The notes: generated from the letters alone by a model not told the origin. DNA of 35,355 nucleotides from an uncultured beta proteobacterium (GCA_903917505.1 CAIXAY010000006.1:1-35355), one strand, 5' to 3'. Positions 17,798 to 25,991 are shown, numbered from the stretch's first letter. A program made the numbers and translations.

Positions 17798-19222
17798 CTA
17801 GTCTTCGAGTACCCAGGTGTCCTTGGTGCCGCCGCCCTGCGAGGAATTGACCACCAGCGAACCCTCCTTGAGCGCGACCCGTGTGAGCCCCCCGGGCACC
17901 ATGGTGATCTCGTGGCCGGACAGCACGTAGGGCCGCAGGTCGATATGGCGTGGCGCGACGCCGCTTTCGACGTAGGTCGGGCAGGTGGACAGCGCCAGCG
18001 TCGGTTGCGCGATGTAACCGGCGGGCGCGGCGATGATCTTTTCGCGGAAGGCCTCGATCACCGCCTTCGTCGCGGTCGGCCCGACCAGCATGCCGTAGCC
18101 GCCGGAGCCATGGACTTCCTTGACCACGAGTTCGGGCAGGTGCGCGAGAACGTAGGCAAGATCGTCCGGCTTGCTCAGTTCCCAGGTCGGGACGTTCGAC
18201 AAGATCGGTTCTTCGCCGCAGTAGAATCGGATCATTTCCGGCACATGCACGTAGATCGCCTTGTCGTCGGCGATGCCGGTGCCGACGGCGTTGGCCAGCG
18301 TCACGTTGCCGGCGCGATAGGCCGAGAACAGGCCGGGGACGCCGAGCACCGACTCCTTGTTGAAGGCCTGCGGATCGAGGAAATCGTCGTCGATGCGCCG
18401 ATAGATCACGTCGACCCGGCGCGGCCCCTGCGTCGTGCGCATGAACACCACATCGTTGCGCACGAACATATCGTTGCCATCGACGAGCTCGATGCCCATC
18501 TGCTGCGCCAGGAAGGCGTGTTCGAAATAGGCGCTGTTGAACTGGCCCGGCGTCAGCACCACGACGGTCGGGTTGTCCACGCCGGGCGGCGCGACCGAGC
18601 GCAGGTTGTTGAGCAGCAGGTCGGGGTAATGGTCGACCGGCGCGATCGCCTGGCGCGCGAACAGCTCGGGGAAGAGGCGCATCATCATCTTGCGCCCTTC
18701 GAGCATGTAGGAGACGCCCGACGGCGTGCGCAGATTGTCTTCGAGCACGTAGTACTCGGCGCCCTGCTGGCCGTTGTCGGCGCGCACCAGATCGATGCCG
18801 GCGATGTGCGCATAGATCTGTTCGGGCACGTCGACGCCGACCATCTCCTGGCGGAACTGCGAATTCTTCAGGATCTGTTCGGCGGGAATTTTCCCCGCCT
18901 TGAGAATTTCCTGGTCGTGATAAATGTCGTGCAGGAAGGCATTGAGCGCCCTGACGCGCTGGCGCAGGCCGTCGGCCATGCGCTTCCATTCGTGCGCCGG
19001 AATGATGCGCGGGACGATGTCGAAGGGAATCAGGCGCTCCTGGCCGGTATCCTCACCATAGACGGCGAACGTGATGCCGACGCGATGAAAAGCGACTTCG
19101 GCCTCGCTGCGCTTGCGCGCGATCACCTCGGGCGAACTGGCGCGCAGCCACTCCGCATAGCTGCGGTAATTTTCCCGCACCGAGCCTTCAGGGGCATACA
19201 TTTCGTCGTAGGCAGTCTGCAT
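17798..19222 (-). CDS. Circularly permuted ATP-grasp ligase-like protein (DUF404/DUF407)
   Basis: The 474-residue protein is of the COG2308 type: an ATP-dependent carboxylate-amine ligase fold with a permuted order, similar to glutathionylspermidine synthetase. Hallmarks are VLEDNLRTPSGVSYMLEG (about residues 159-176), VVKEVHGSGGYGMLVG with a probable ATP-binding Lys368, and the C-terminal VVNSSQGGGTKDTWVLED. It is the first gene of the island. The start was placed at the ATG 19222 (MQTAYDEMYAPEG), the conserved N-terminus, not at an in-frame codon 24 nt upstream. It would be expected to make an amide or peptide bond; the substrates are unknown. Confidence 0.92.
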   Translation of the reverse strand: MQTAYDEMYAPEGSVRENYRSYAEWLRASSPEVIARKRSEAEVAFHRVGITFAVYGEDTGQERLIPFDIVPRIIPAHEWKRMADGLRQRVRALNAFLHDIYHDQEILKAGKIPAEQILKNSQFRQEMVGVDVPEQIYAHIAGIDLVRADNGQQGAEYYVLEDNLRTPSGVSYMLEGRKMMMRLFPELFARQAIAPVDHYPDLLLNNLRSVAPPGVDNPTVVVLTPGQFNSAYFEHAFLAQQMGIELVDGNDMFVRNDVVFMRTTQGPRRVDVIYRRIDDDFLDPQAFNKESVLGVPGLFSAYRAGNVTLANAVGTGIADDKAIYVHVPEMIRFYCGEEPILSNVPTWELSKPDDLAYVLAHLPELVVKEVHGSGGYGMLVGPTATKAVIEAFREKIIAAPAGYIAQPTLALSTCPTYVESGVAPRHIDLRPYVLSGHEITMVPGGLTRVALKEGSLVVNSSQGGGTKDTWVLED

Positions 19223-19431
19223 CGCAAGTCCTGCATTCAATCGCACAGGTCAGTACTAAGCACGAAGCGGGCCGGGACGCTCTCGCATGTCAAATCATGC
19301 GCTTGGCCTTGACGAATGGCAAGGAATGCACTAATTGGGGGCGTCGCGGTTCGCCATGGTGCGGACCATGGTGCTTGCGCGAGGTACGCGGCCCCGCGTC
19401 AGGCCTGCGCGGTCCCGCACCGAATTGGCGC

Positions 19432-20634
19432 TCAGCCGGGTTTGCCGTCGAGCCGCGGACGCGTCAGCACCGGCCAGTAGCGCACGGCGTAGAGAGCGAA
19501 TGCCGCGGCCCACAGCAGTCCGGACAGTTCGATGCTGTTCAGATACAGCGCCGGTGAAACGATGCCGGCGAAGACGCGTACCAGCGCAGCGGCCTGCACC
19601 AGCAGAAACATCGCCATTTCGCTGCGGTCGGCGAGCAGGATACGCCCGGTATGTCCGCGCGCGGTTCTGACCATCATGCCGAGCGTCATCCCGCCGATCG
19701 CGCCGACCGTCAGCGCATGCACGGCATAGGAGCCGGCGAGAAGCCCGAATCCGGTCAGCCCGCGCAGAACGAGATGCACGACGATCCACGCGTAAGCGGC
19801 GTGCAGTATCCACACCAGCGGCGCCGCGCAGGTTCGCCAGGGTTTCCACAGCGCCAGGCGCAGGCCGTGGGCGAGCGCGGCAGCGAGTGCGATGATCGCG
19901 ACTAGGGCCGGCGGAAACTGCAGAAGATCGGCGGCGAAGAGGAGCAGGATGCCGGCCAGCGCGACTTTCTCCAGCAGCGCATTGCGGCTGGCGCCGGTGC
20001 CCGGGATGCCGTTGTTGGTAAACATCGGAACCACGCGGCCGGCGATGACGGCCATGATGAACAGCACGAGGTCAAGCTGCACGTGCAGGAGGTCCGCGCC
20101 CTGCAGCCCCAGCACTGCCGGCAGGCGCCCCTGGAAAACGAGGTGCGTGGCGAGCACCAGCGCACTGATCAGGGCCAGCAGGCCGACGAAGAAATAGTTG
20201 CGCGTATTGCGCGAGCGGACCAGGGGGATGCCGATCGCCACGGCGATGGCCAAAGGAAAAGCCGCGTTGACGACGGCTGCGGCGATCGTGAAAGGCGTCA
20301 GCACGAGCACCCGGCCGGCCAGCCAGAGCGCGGCGAGGGCCAGCAAAGGCCTGCCGCTTGCCGTCGGCAGGCCGGTCCACGCGCGCACCGCCGTCAGCAG
20401 GAAGCCGGCGATGACCGCGCTGGCGTAGCCGATGAGCATTTCGTGGCCGTGCCAGAGCGGACTCGCGAGATAGGCGTGCGGCAGCAGCCCCGAGAATTGA
20501 CCGGCCCACAGCAGCACGCTGGTTGCGCTGAAGATGCTGGCGAGCAGATAGAACGGGCGAAAGCCCAGGTTCCACAGGGCAAAGCCGGCAGGAGCGTCAG
20601 GCTTTGCGGGTCGATCGAGCGGCACTTCGTTCAT
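19432..20634 (-). CDS. nnrS: NnrS family nitrosative-stress membrane protein
   Basis: The 400-residue protein is highly hydrophobic, with about 12 predicted membrane segments. The N-terminal WNLGFRPFYLLAS and PLWHGHEMLIGYA motifs are characteristic of NnrS, a haem- and copper-containing protein. NnrS protects against nitric oxide by preventing formation of dinitrosyl iron complexes in Vibrio cholerae, and its gene usually lies in denitrification loci. It starts 10 nt after the DUF3079 gene, so the two are likely one transcript controlled from the predicted NsrR site at about 21.0 kb. A GAGGC site precedes the ATG. Confidence 0.93.
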   Translation of the reverse strand: MNEVPLDRPAKPDAPAGFALWNLGFRPFYLLASIFSATSVLLWAGQFSGLLPHAYLASPLWHGHEMLIGYASAVIAGFLLTAVRAWTGLPTASGRPLLALAALWLAGRVLVLTPFTIAAAVVNAAFPLAIAVAIGIPLVRSRNTRNYFFVGLLALISALVLATHLVFQGRLPAVLGLQGADLLHVQLDLVLFIMAVIAGRVVPMFTNNGIPGTGASRNALLEKVALAGILLLFAADLLQFPPALVAIIALAAALAHGLRLALWKPWRTCAAPLVWILHAAYAWIVVHLVLRGLTGFGLLAGSYAVHALTVGAIGGMTLGMMVRTARGHTGRILLADRSEMAMFLLVQAAALVRVFAGIVSPALYLNSIELSGLLWAAAFALYAVRYWPVLTRPRLDGKPG

Positions 20635-20644
20635 CGGCAGGCCT

Positions 20645-20893
20645 CTAGAGGACGGGCGGTAGATCGGTGGTTATCGGCAAGACTCGACAGGGCTCTTCCG
20701 CCGCTTCTGCGGGCGCCGTATCGGGGACTATTCCCCAGTCGCCGTAGGCATACCAATCGTCGCCGAGCAACTCGGCCGGGTGCTGGGTGCGGTCCGAACT
20801 GCCGCAGTTGAGCGAATCGACCGGGCAATACTTGTCGCAACCCCAGCAGATGCGCTCGGGGTGTTTCGGATGCAGAGGAAACTTCTTTGCCAT
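20645..20893 (-). CDS. DUF3079 small Cys-rich protein
   Basis: The 82-residue soluble protein has the DUF3079 signature: MAKKFPLHPKHPERICWGCD, followed by KYCPVDSLNCG. Four cysteines in a C-x2-C-x3-C-x6-C-like arrangement could bind a metal or Fe-S cluster. The tail (GDDWYAYGDWG) is typical. Function is unknown, but its coupling to nnrS, 10 nt downstream, and its position under a predicted NsrR site suggest a role in NO metabolism. The ATG at 20893 was chosen from the conserved start; its ribosome-binding site is weak, and the frame continues upstream to 21013 across the promoter region, so this boundary is the least certain in the NO module. Confidence 0.82.
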   Translation of the reverse strand: MAKKFPLHPKHPERICWGCDKYCPVDSLNCGSSDRTQHPAELLGDDWYAYGDWGIVPDTAPAEAAEEPCRVLPITTDLPPVL

Positions 20894-21002
20894 TAGCGGA
20901 TGCCGTGGGCCTGGGTGAGTGGGGGGTGAATTTCGTCTTGCCGGCGCTTGCCGCCCAGGGCTTCTGCCAGGGTGCCAGTGGATTCGCGGGCGCATTTGCA
21001 AT

Positions 21003-21025
21003 AAGATGTACACATCGAGAATCTT
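21003..21025. promoter_or_regulatory. Predicted NsrR operator between DUF3079/nnrS and nsrR
   Basis: AAGAT at 21003-21007 and ATCTT at 21021-21025 are perfect inverted arms of a 23-bp element with the 11-1-11 layout of NsrR sites (E. coli consensus halves AAGATGCYTTT and AAARGCATCTT). The left half, AAGATGTACAC, matches well and the right half less so. A nested dyad, GATGT and ACATC with a 2-nt centre, also lies inside (21005-21016). It is located about 57 bp before nsrR and about 110 bp before the DUF3079 start, so it could control both. Confidence 0.55.
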
Positions 21026-21082
21026 TATGTTATCAGGCTATCGATACATAAGCAATAATTTATATATACCTTATAGGGACCT

Positions 21083-21541
21083 ATGCGACTCAGCTCTTTT
21101 TCAGACTACAGCCTGCGCGTGTTGATGTATCTGGGTTTCCAGCCGGACCGGCTGGCGACGATCGCCGAGATTGCCGCGGCGCACGCCATCTCCGAAAACC
21201 ACCTGATGAAAGTCGTGCACCAGCTTGGCCGCTGCACTTTCATCGAAACCGTGCGCGGCAAGGGCGGCGGCATACGCCTGGCGCGCCCGCCCGAGGATAT
21301 CGTGCTCGGTGACGTGGTGCGCCAGACCGAAGGCGACTTCGCCCTGGTCGAGTGCTTCGGCGAGAATCCGACCTGCCGGATATTGCCGGCTTGCCGTTTG
21401 CGCGGCGTGCTGAGCGAATCCCTGAATGCCATGCTGGCGGTGCTCGACCGTTACACGCTCGCCGATCTGCTGGTAAAACCCAAGGAACACGGTAAAGCAA
21501 TCGCTGTTACCCGCCGGCCCAGCCGCGCGGCTGCTCGCTGA
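21083..21541 (+). CDS. nsrR: NsrR-type nitric-oxide-sensing Rrf2 repressor
   Basis: This 152-residue Rrf2-family protein fits NsrR, the repressor inactivated by NO at its Fe-S cluster. The N-terminus [18 protein letters not shown] carries Asp8, the residue that completes the cluster coordination in Streptomyces NsrR, while the winged helix ([26 protein letters not shown]) is standard. The cluster cysteines are Cys91, Cys98 and Cys104 in [17 protein letters not shown]. Context supports it: nnrS and DUF3079 are divergent and the NO reductase and nitrite reductase lie downstream. A good AGGGACC ribosome-binding site lies 1 nt or so upstream of the ATG. Confidence 0.94.
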   Translation: MRLSSFSDYSLRVLMYLGFQPDRLATIAEIAAAHAISENHLMKVVHQLGRCTFIETVRGKGGGIRLARPPEDIVLGDVVRQTEGDFALVECFGENPTCRILPACRLRGVLSESLNAMLAVLDRYTLADLLVKPKEHGKAIAVTRRPSRAAAR

Positions 21542-21549
21542 AATCTCGA

Positions 21550-21581
21550 GCGGCCGGGCCGCATATCGACCCGAGCGCTCG
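21550..21581. terminator. Hairpins between convergent nsrR and NO reductase genes
   Basis: GCGGC and GCCGC form a stem with a CGG loop at 21550-21562, and CGAGCGCTCG at 21572-21581 is a perfect palindrome. They fill the 52-nt gap between the stops of nsrR and the NO reductase gene. There is no U-run, so a factor-independent terminator is not certain. Confidence 0.35.
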
Positions 21582-21593
21582 AATAAGCGAAGA

Positions 21594-23876
21594 TCAAGCG
21601 CGTTCCGTGCTGGCCCCGACGATGACCCGCGACTCGGCACGCTGGCCGCGCAACAGGCGCAGTGCAAAGAGCGCCAGGCAAACGACGCCGACCGAAAAGA
21701 CCACATCGCCGGGGATGCGCATCCAGACCAGGGTTTCCATCAGCTGTGAATGGACAACTTCGGCTGAACGCGCAAACCACATGCCCTGCGTGATGCTCGC
21801 CCAGGCCTGATAGATGCCGGCCGGAACGAGCGAGATGAAGACCATCATCGCCAGCCCGATATTGAGCGACCAGAACATCGGCTGCAGCAACTTGTCCGAC
21901 CAGGCCGAACGGTCCGACAGGCCGCGCAGGCAGAAGAGCAGCAGACCGATGCCGAGCATCCCGTAGACGCCGAACAGCGCAGCATGGCCGTGCGCCGCGG
22001 TCATGTTGAGCCCTTGCATGTAGTACAGGGCGATCGGCGTATTGATCGAGAAGCCGAGCAGGCCAGCGCCGATGACGTTCCAGAAACCGACCGCGATGAA
22101 GCACAGGATAGGCCACTTGTAGGCCTGCACCCAGGGCGCCGCTTGCGAGCGCTGATAATTGCGATAGGCTTCGATGCCGATCATCGCCAGCGGCACGACT
22201 TCGAGCGCCGAGAACATCGCGCCGATGGCGATCACGAAAGTCGGCGTGCCGGTGAAGTACAGGTGGTGCAGGGTGCCGAGGATGCCGCCGAAGAGAAAGA
22301 CGATGGTTTCAAGAACGATGGCGCTGTTGGCGGTGCTCGCGCGGATCAAGCCGAGGCGGGTGAACAGCAGGGCGATGACCGCCGTCGCAAACACCTCGAA
22401 GAAACCTTCGACCCACAGATGCACCAGCCACCAGCGCCAGTACTCGATCATCGAGTAATGGGTATGCGGCCCCCAGGTCAGCGAGGTGGCGTAGAAACCG
22501 CCGATGCACAGCGCCGCGAGGAAGACCATGGCGATCAGGCCGCGGCTCTCGGACGGATTTCTGAGCGCCGGCAGCAGCCCGCGGCCGAGCAGGGTGACCC
22601 AGAAGAGCAGGCCGACGAAGAGCAGGATCTGCCAGACGCGGCCCATGCTCGTGTACTCGAGGCCCTGGTTGCCGACCCAGAAACTGAAGGCACTGCCGGC
22701 GTGCTGCATCGTGCCGATCCAGCCGGTCGCGGTCGACCCTACGACGATGAACAGCAAGGCGTAAAACAGCACGTTGACGCCGAGCTTCTGATACTTCGGC
22801 TCATGCCCCGAAATCGCCGGCGCGATATAAAGGCCGGTGGCCAGCCAGGCGGTGGCGATCCACAGCACGGCAAACTGCGTGTGTATCGTGCGGCTGACCG
22901 TGAAGGGCAGGATCTGCGCCAGCGGATAACCGAAGAAGCTGTGCCCTTCGACCGCATAGTGCGCGGTGATGGCGCCCATCCCCACCTGGACCAGGATCAG
23001 CGCGATGACGACGTAGAAATATTTCTTCGTCGCCAGCATCGAGGGCGTCGGCTTGAGGTTGAACAGCGGATCGGCCTTGGGCGGGGCCGGGTCGGAGTCA
23101 TTCTCGTCCGTGTGCATCGAGTGATAGAGGATCATGCCGGCGATCGCGGCGATCATCAGGATGATGCTGGCGATCGACCAGATGCCGGCGCCGGCCGTCG
23201 GCGTGTTGCCGACCAGCGCTTCGTGCGGCCAGTTGCTGGTGTAGGAGAGATCGGTCTCGCCCGGGCGGTCGGTCGCTGCCGACCACGCGGCCCAGAAGAT
23301 GAACGCGGGCAAGGCTTGCAGATCGCGCGGATCGGGCAGGGTGCCGGCATTCATCGCATACTGCTCGCGCAGTTTTTCAAAGGCCGGGTCGTCGCCGAAC
23401 AGGCTGGTGTAATGCGCCACGACTTGGCGGACGGCCTGCGCGCGCTCGGGCGTGAGGGTGATGGTTCCGGTTTTCGTGTCGTAAGTGTTGCGCCGCATTT
23501 CGCTCTTGAGCAGGCCGGCAAGTTCGGCTTGCTGCCTGGCATTGAGCTCGGCGAAAGGCTTGCCGAAATCGCCGTGCGCCCAGATTTCACGCAGCGCCAG
23601 CGCCTCGCGGTGCAGCCAGTCGGCCGACCAGTCCGGCGCGACATAGCTGCCGTGGCCCCACACCGATCCGAGCTGCTGGCCGCCGGCCGACAGCCAGGCT
23701 TCCTGGCCGCGCTGCACCTGCCCTTCGGAAAACAGCACCTGGCCGTCGCTGCTCACGACCTGTTTAGGAATCGGCGGTGCCGTCAAATAAATTTCCGTGC
23801 CGACCCAGCCCAATACGGCAAAGGACAACACACAGATGACCGCAAGCCAGGTCCACAGCTTTCGCGTCGGGTGCAT
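21594..23876 (-). CDS. norB: Quinol-dependent nitric oxide reductase (qNOR)
   Basis: Single-subunit inner-membrane enzyme that reduces two NO to N2O with electrons from quinol. The 760-residue length is exactly typical, with an N-terminal periplasmic domain fused to about 14 membrane segments. Haem and FeB ligands are visible: His486 and Glu490 in VHLWVEGFFEVF, His537 and His538 in LHHLYFTG and Glu559 in FSALEVVPL; His629 and His631 lie in AAHGHAALFG. With a constant offset of 22 from the G. stearothermophilus numbering as I remember it, the quinol-site residues His306, Glu310, Phe314 and Asp724 are all kept. This argues against an NO dismutase. A GAGGAGA site precedes the ATG at 23876. Confidence 0.96.
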   Translation of the reverse strand: MHPTRKLWTWLAVICVLSFAVLGWVGTEIYLTAPPIPKQVVSSDGQVLFSEGQVQRGQEAWLSAGGQQLGSVWGHGSYVAPDWSADWLHREALALREIWAHGDFGKPFAELNARQQAELAGLLKSEMRRNTYDTKTGTITLTPERAQAVRQVVAHYTSLFGDDPAFEKLREQYAMNAGTLPDPRDLQALPAFIFWAAWSAATDRPGETDLSYTSNWPHEALVGNTPTAGAGIWSIASIILMIAAIAGMILYHSMHTDENDSDPAPPKADPLFNLKPTPSMLATKKYFYVVIALILVQVGMGAITAHYAVEGHSFFGYPLAQILPFTVSRTIHTQFAVLWIATAWLATGLYIAPAISGHEPKYQKLGVNVLFYALLFIVVGSTATGWIGTMQHAGSAFSFWVGNQGLEYTSMGRVWQILLFVGLLFWVTLLGRGLLPALRNPSESRGLIAMVFLAALCIGGFYATSLTWGPHTHYSMIEYWRWWLVHLWVEGFFEVFATAVIALLFTRLGLIRASTANSAIVLETIVFLFGGILGTLHHLYFTGTPTFVIAIGAMFSALEVVPLAMIGIEAYRNYQRSQAAPWVQAYKWPILCFIAVGFWNVIGAGLLGFSINTPIALYYMQGLNMTAAHGHAALFGVYGMLGIGLLLFCLRGLSDRSAWSDKLLQPMFWSLNIGLAMMVFISLVPAGIYQAWASITQGMWFARSAEVVHSQLMETLVWMRIPGDVVFSVGVVCLALFALRLLRGQRAESRVIVGASTERA

Positions 23877-23938
23877 GAAAGATCTCCTCGAAGAAGGTAA
23901 AGAAAACCGGTTTCACAAAACTCTGGACCGGACGCCAG

Positions 23939-23961
23939 AAGAGGCATAATATATACATCTA
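23939..23961. promoter_or_regulatory. Predicted NsrR operator between qNOR and nirK
   Basis: A 23-bp element has 11-1-11 layout: AAGAGGCATAA, T, ATATACATCTA. The inner GC/CATC positions and the outer AAGA match the E. coli NsrR half-sites at 7 and about 7 of 11 positions. The reverse strand reads AGATGTA, shared with the site upstream of nsrR. It contains CATAAT (23945-23950), a likely -10 hexamer for nirK, so bound repressor would block transcription. It lies 115 bp before nirK and 62 bp before the qNOR start. Confidence 0.5.
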
Positions 23962-24076
23962 TTGGAAGACGCAAGAGCGATTTCCCCGCATTTATCCGCA
24001 GTCTTGATGTCCAACGCGCGCCGCCTGCGGCGCGGACCCTGGCCGGGAGAGCCGGTCGATGAATGGAGGATTCACC

Positions 24077-25546
24077 ATGAAGTTAGCACTGTCAGTTCTG
24101 TTCCTTCCGGTCTTCCTGCTCGCGGCGTGCAATCCGGCGGTCGATCCTTCCGCGGCGAAGACAAGCCCCGCGACCGCCGCCGACCCCTACGACGTGACGA
24201 AGATGGATCTCAAACCGACGCCGGCAACGGTGTCCTCCGAGCGGCACACGGGCCCCTTTGCCAGCGGTTCCGCGCTCAGCCTGAGCGCCGAATTGAAGCC
24301 GCTTGACCCGGCGCCGGTGAAGACCATTCAACTCGACACGACGCACAAGGTGATCGAAATCGCCCCCGGCGTGAAGTTTTCCGCCTGGACTTTCGGCGGC
24401 CAGGTGCCGGGGCCGACGGTGCGCGCGCGCGTCGGCGACAAGATCCGCTTTTCGATGACCAACCGCAGCGACGAGACCGTCCCCGGCATGCAACTGCTCG
24501 CTGCGCCGATGATGCATTCGATGGATTTTCACGCGGCGATGGTCTCGCCGCAGGACAAGTACCGCTCGATCGCGCCCGGGCAGACGATCAGCTTCGAGTT
24601 CACGCTCAATTATCCGGGTGTCTTCATGTACCACTGCGGCACGCCGATGATCCTCGAGCACATCGCTTCGGGCATGTACGGCGCGGTCGTTGTCGAGCCG
24701 AAAGGCGGTTATCCGACCAAGGTCGATCGCGAGTACGTGATCATCCAGAGCGAGTTCTACGCCAAGCTCGACCCGGGAAAACGCAAGGTCGACGGGGTGC
24801 CGCTCTATGTGCTCGACGGCGATCGCCTGAAAGCCGCGCAACCGACGCACACGGTGTTCAACGGCGTGCACAACGGCATGGTCACGCACCCGCTGCCTGC
24901 CAAGGCTGGCGAGCGCGTCCGCCTCTACGTGCTCAACGTCGGCCCGAGCAAAACCTCGAGCTTTCACGTGGTCGGAACGATTTTCGACCGGGTGTGGATA
25001 GACGGCAACCCCGACAACCAGTTTCGCGGCATGCAGACCGTGCTGCTCGGCTCGTCGAGTTCGGCGATCGTCGAGTTCGTGATTCCCGAGGAAGGCTCGT
25101 ACATCATGGTCGACCACCACTTCGCCAACGCCTCGCAAGGCGCGATCGGACTCGTCTCGACCGAGCAGAAAGCCGAGCAGAAAGACCTCGAGCACCACAA
25201 CATGCCGGCGACCGCGACGCCGACCGAGCCGGCGGCAATCGCCGGCAAGCAGGATTTCGAGAGCAAGTGCCTGGCCTGCCATTCGATCGGACAGGGCAGG
25301 AAACTCGGCCCCGACCTTGCCGGCGTGAGCAAGCGGCGCAGCAACGAGTGGCTGACGGCGTGGCTGCGCTCGCCCGAGAAAATGCTCGCCAGCGACCCGG
25401 TCGCGCAGGCCCTGCTCAAGGAGCACAACAATCTGCCGATGCCCAACCAGAATTTGTCGGATGCCGAGATCAGGCAGTACATCGAGTATTTCCGCTGGAT
25501 TGACGCGCGACCGGCCGGCAGTGTCGCCGCCGTCGCCACGCACTGA
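24077..25546 (+). CDS. nirK: Copper nitrite reductase NirK, lipoprotein with C-terminal cytochrome c domain
   Basis: Reduces nitrite to NO. The 489-residue product starts with a lipoprotein signal (MKLALSVLFLPVFLLAAC; acceptor Cys18), so it is anchored to a membrane facing the periplasm. Two cupredoxin domains follow. Type 1 copper ligands are His147, Cys187, His195 and Met200; type 2 ligands include His152 and His186, with Asp150 as the catalytic aspartate (MHSMDFHA and MYHCGTPM). VDHHFANASQG supplies the C-terminal His. A linker (about residues 360-390) leads to a cytochrome c domain with CLACH (Cys398, Cys401, His402) and Met455 as axial ligand. The fused form resembles the Ralstonia pickettii enzyme. 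A GGAGGA precedes the ATG. Confidence 0.96.
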   Translation: MKLALSVLFLPVFLLAACNPAVDPSAAKTSPATAADPYDVTKMDLKPTPATVSSERHTGPFASGSALSLSAELKPLDPAPVKTIQLDTTHKVIEIAPGVKFSAWTFGGQVPGPTVRARVGDKIRFSMTNRSDETVPGMQLLAAPMMHSMDFHAAMVSPQDKYRSIAPGQTISFEFTLNYPGVFMYHCGTPMILEHIASGMYGAVVVEPKGGYPTKVDREYVIIQSEFYAKLDPGKRKVDGVPLYVLDGDRLKAAQPTHTVFNGVHNGMVTHPLPAKAGERVRLYVLNVGPSKTSSFHVVGTIFDRVWIDGNPDNQFRGMQTVLLGSSSSAIVEFVIPEEGSYIMVDHHFANASQGAIGLVSTEQKAEQKDLEHHNMPATATPTEPAAIAGKQDFESKCLACHSIGQGRKLGPDLAGVSKRRSNEWLTAWLRSPEKMLASDPVAQALLKEHNNLPMPNQNLSDAEIRQYIEYFRWIDARPAGSVAAVATH

Positions 25547-25557
25547 GGAGACCCGCC

Positions 25558-25977
25558 ATGAACTTCCGCTACTGCGCCGCATTGACGCTCGCACTCGCCC
25601 TGGCGAGTCCGGCGGCCTACGCCTGCGGCTATTGCGTCGAGGACCGCATCGCCTCGGTCTACGACCACGCCATGGTGTCGCAAGCGCTCGCGCGCAAACA
25701 CCAGGTCGTCTTCTTCGCCATCAACGGGCCGCTCGCGGCGAGCAGCGGCGAACAGCAGAAAATCGAGCGCATCGCGCTAAGCGGCAAGGGCGTTGACCCG
25801 GGCAGCGTTCGCGTGGCGATTGAAACCGCCGTGCTCGCCGTCGCCCTCGACCCGCGCGTGACGCCGCTCGCTACGGTCGAAAGGTCGCTGCAGAGCAAGC
25901 TCGCGCTCAAGGGCTTGAGCGTGCAGCGCCTGCGCGTCATCGACAAGCCGGGCGAATTGAAAGTCGCGCAGCACTGA
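25558..25977 (+). CDS. Small secreted CxxC protein downstream of nirK
   Basis: I do not recognise this 139-residue protein's family. It has a clear Sec signal peptide (MNFRYCAALTLALALASPAAYA), leaving CGYCVEDR at the mature N-terminus, where the two Cys could form a metal or redox site. The remainder is soluble, with no further Cys, and alternates hydrophobic strands with helices. The gene starts 11 nt after nirK behind a GGAGA site and is probably cotranscribed and under the same NO control. A role in copper delivery, haem attachment or NirK maturation is possible, but only by proximity. Confidence 0.78.
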   Translation: MNFRYCAALTLALALASPAAYACGYCVEDRIASVYDHAMVSQALARKHQVVFFAINGPLAASSGEQQKIERIALSGKGVDPGSVRVAIETAVLAVALDPRVTPLATVERSLQSKLALKGLSVQRLRVIDKPGELKVAQH

Positions 25978-25991
25978 AGCGGCACGCCGAC

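Noticed and set aside
19288..19293. TTGACA on the minus strand upstream of the ATP-grasp gene, as a -35 box
   Set aside because: No acceptable -10 hexamer lies 16-19 bp downstream; retained only as a possibility.
21594..23876. Possible NO dismutase rather than NO reductase
   Set aside because: All quinol-binding and active-site residues expected of a functional qNOR are in place.
21984..23900. A 638-codon open frame on the plus strand
   Set aside because: Antisense to the NO reductase; Arg/Gln/Asp-rich shadow composition of membrane-protein codons.
23877..24076. FNR/DNR box (TTGAT-N4-ATCAA) in the qNOR-nirK promoter region
   Set aside because: Only a left half-like TTGAT near 24004 exists without a matching right half.
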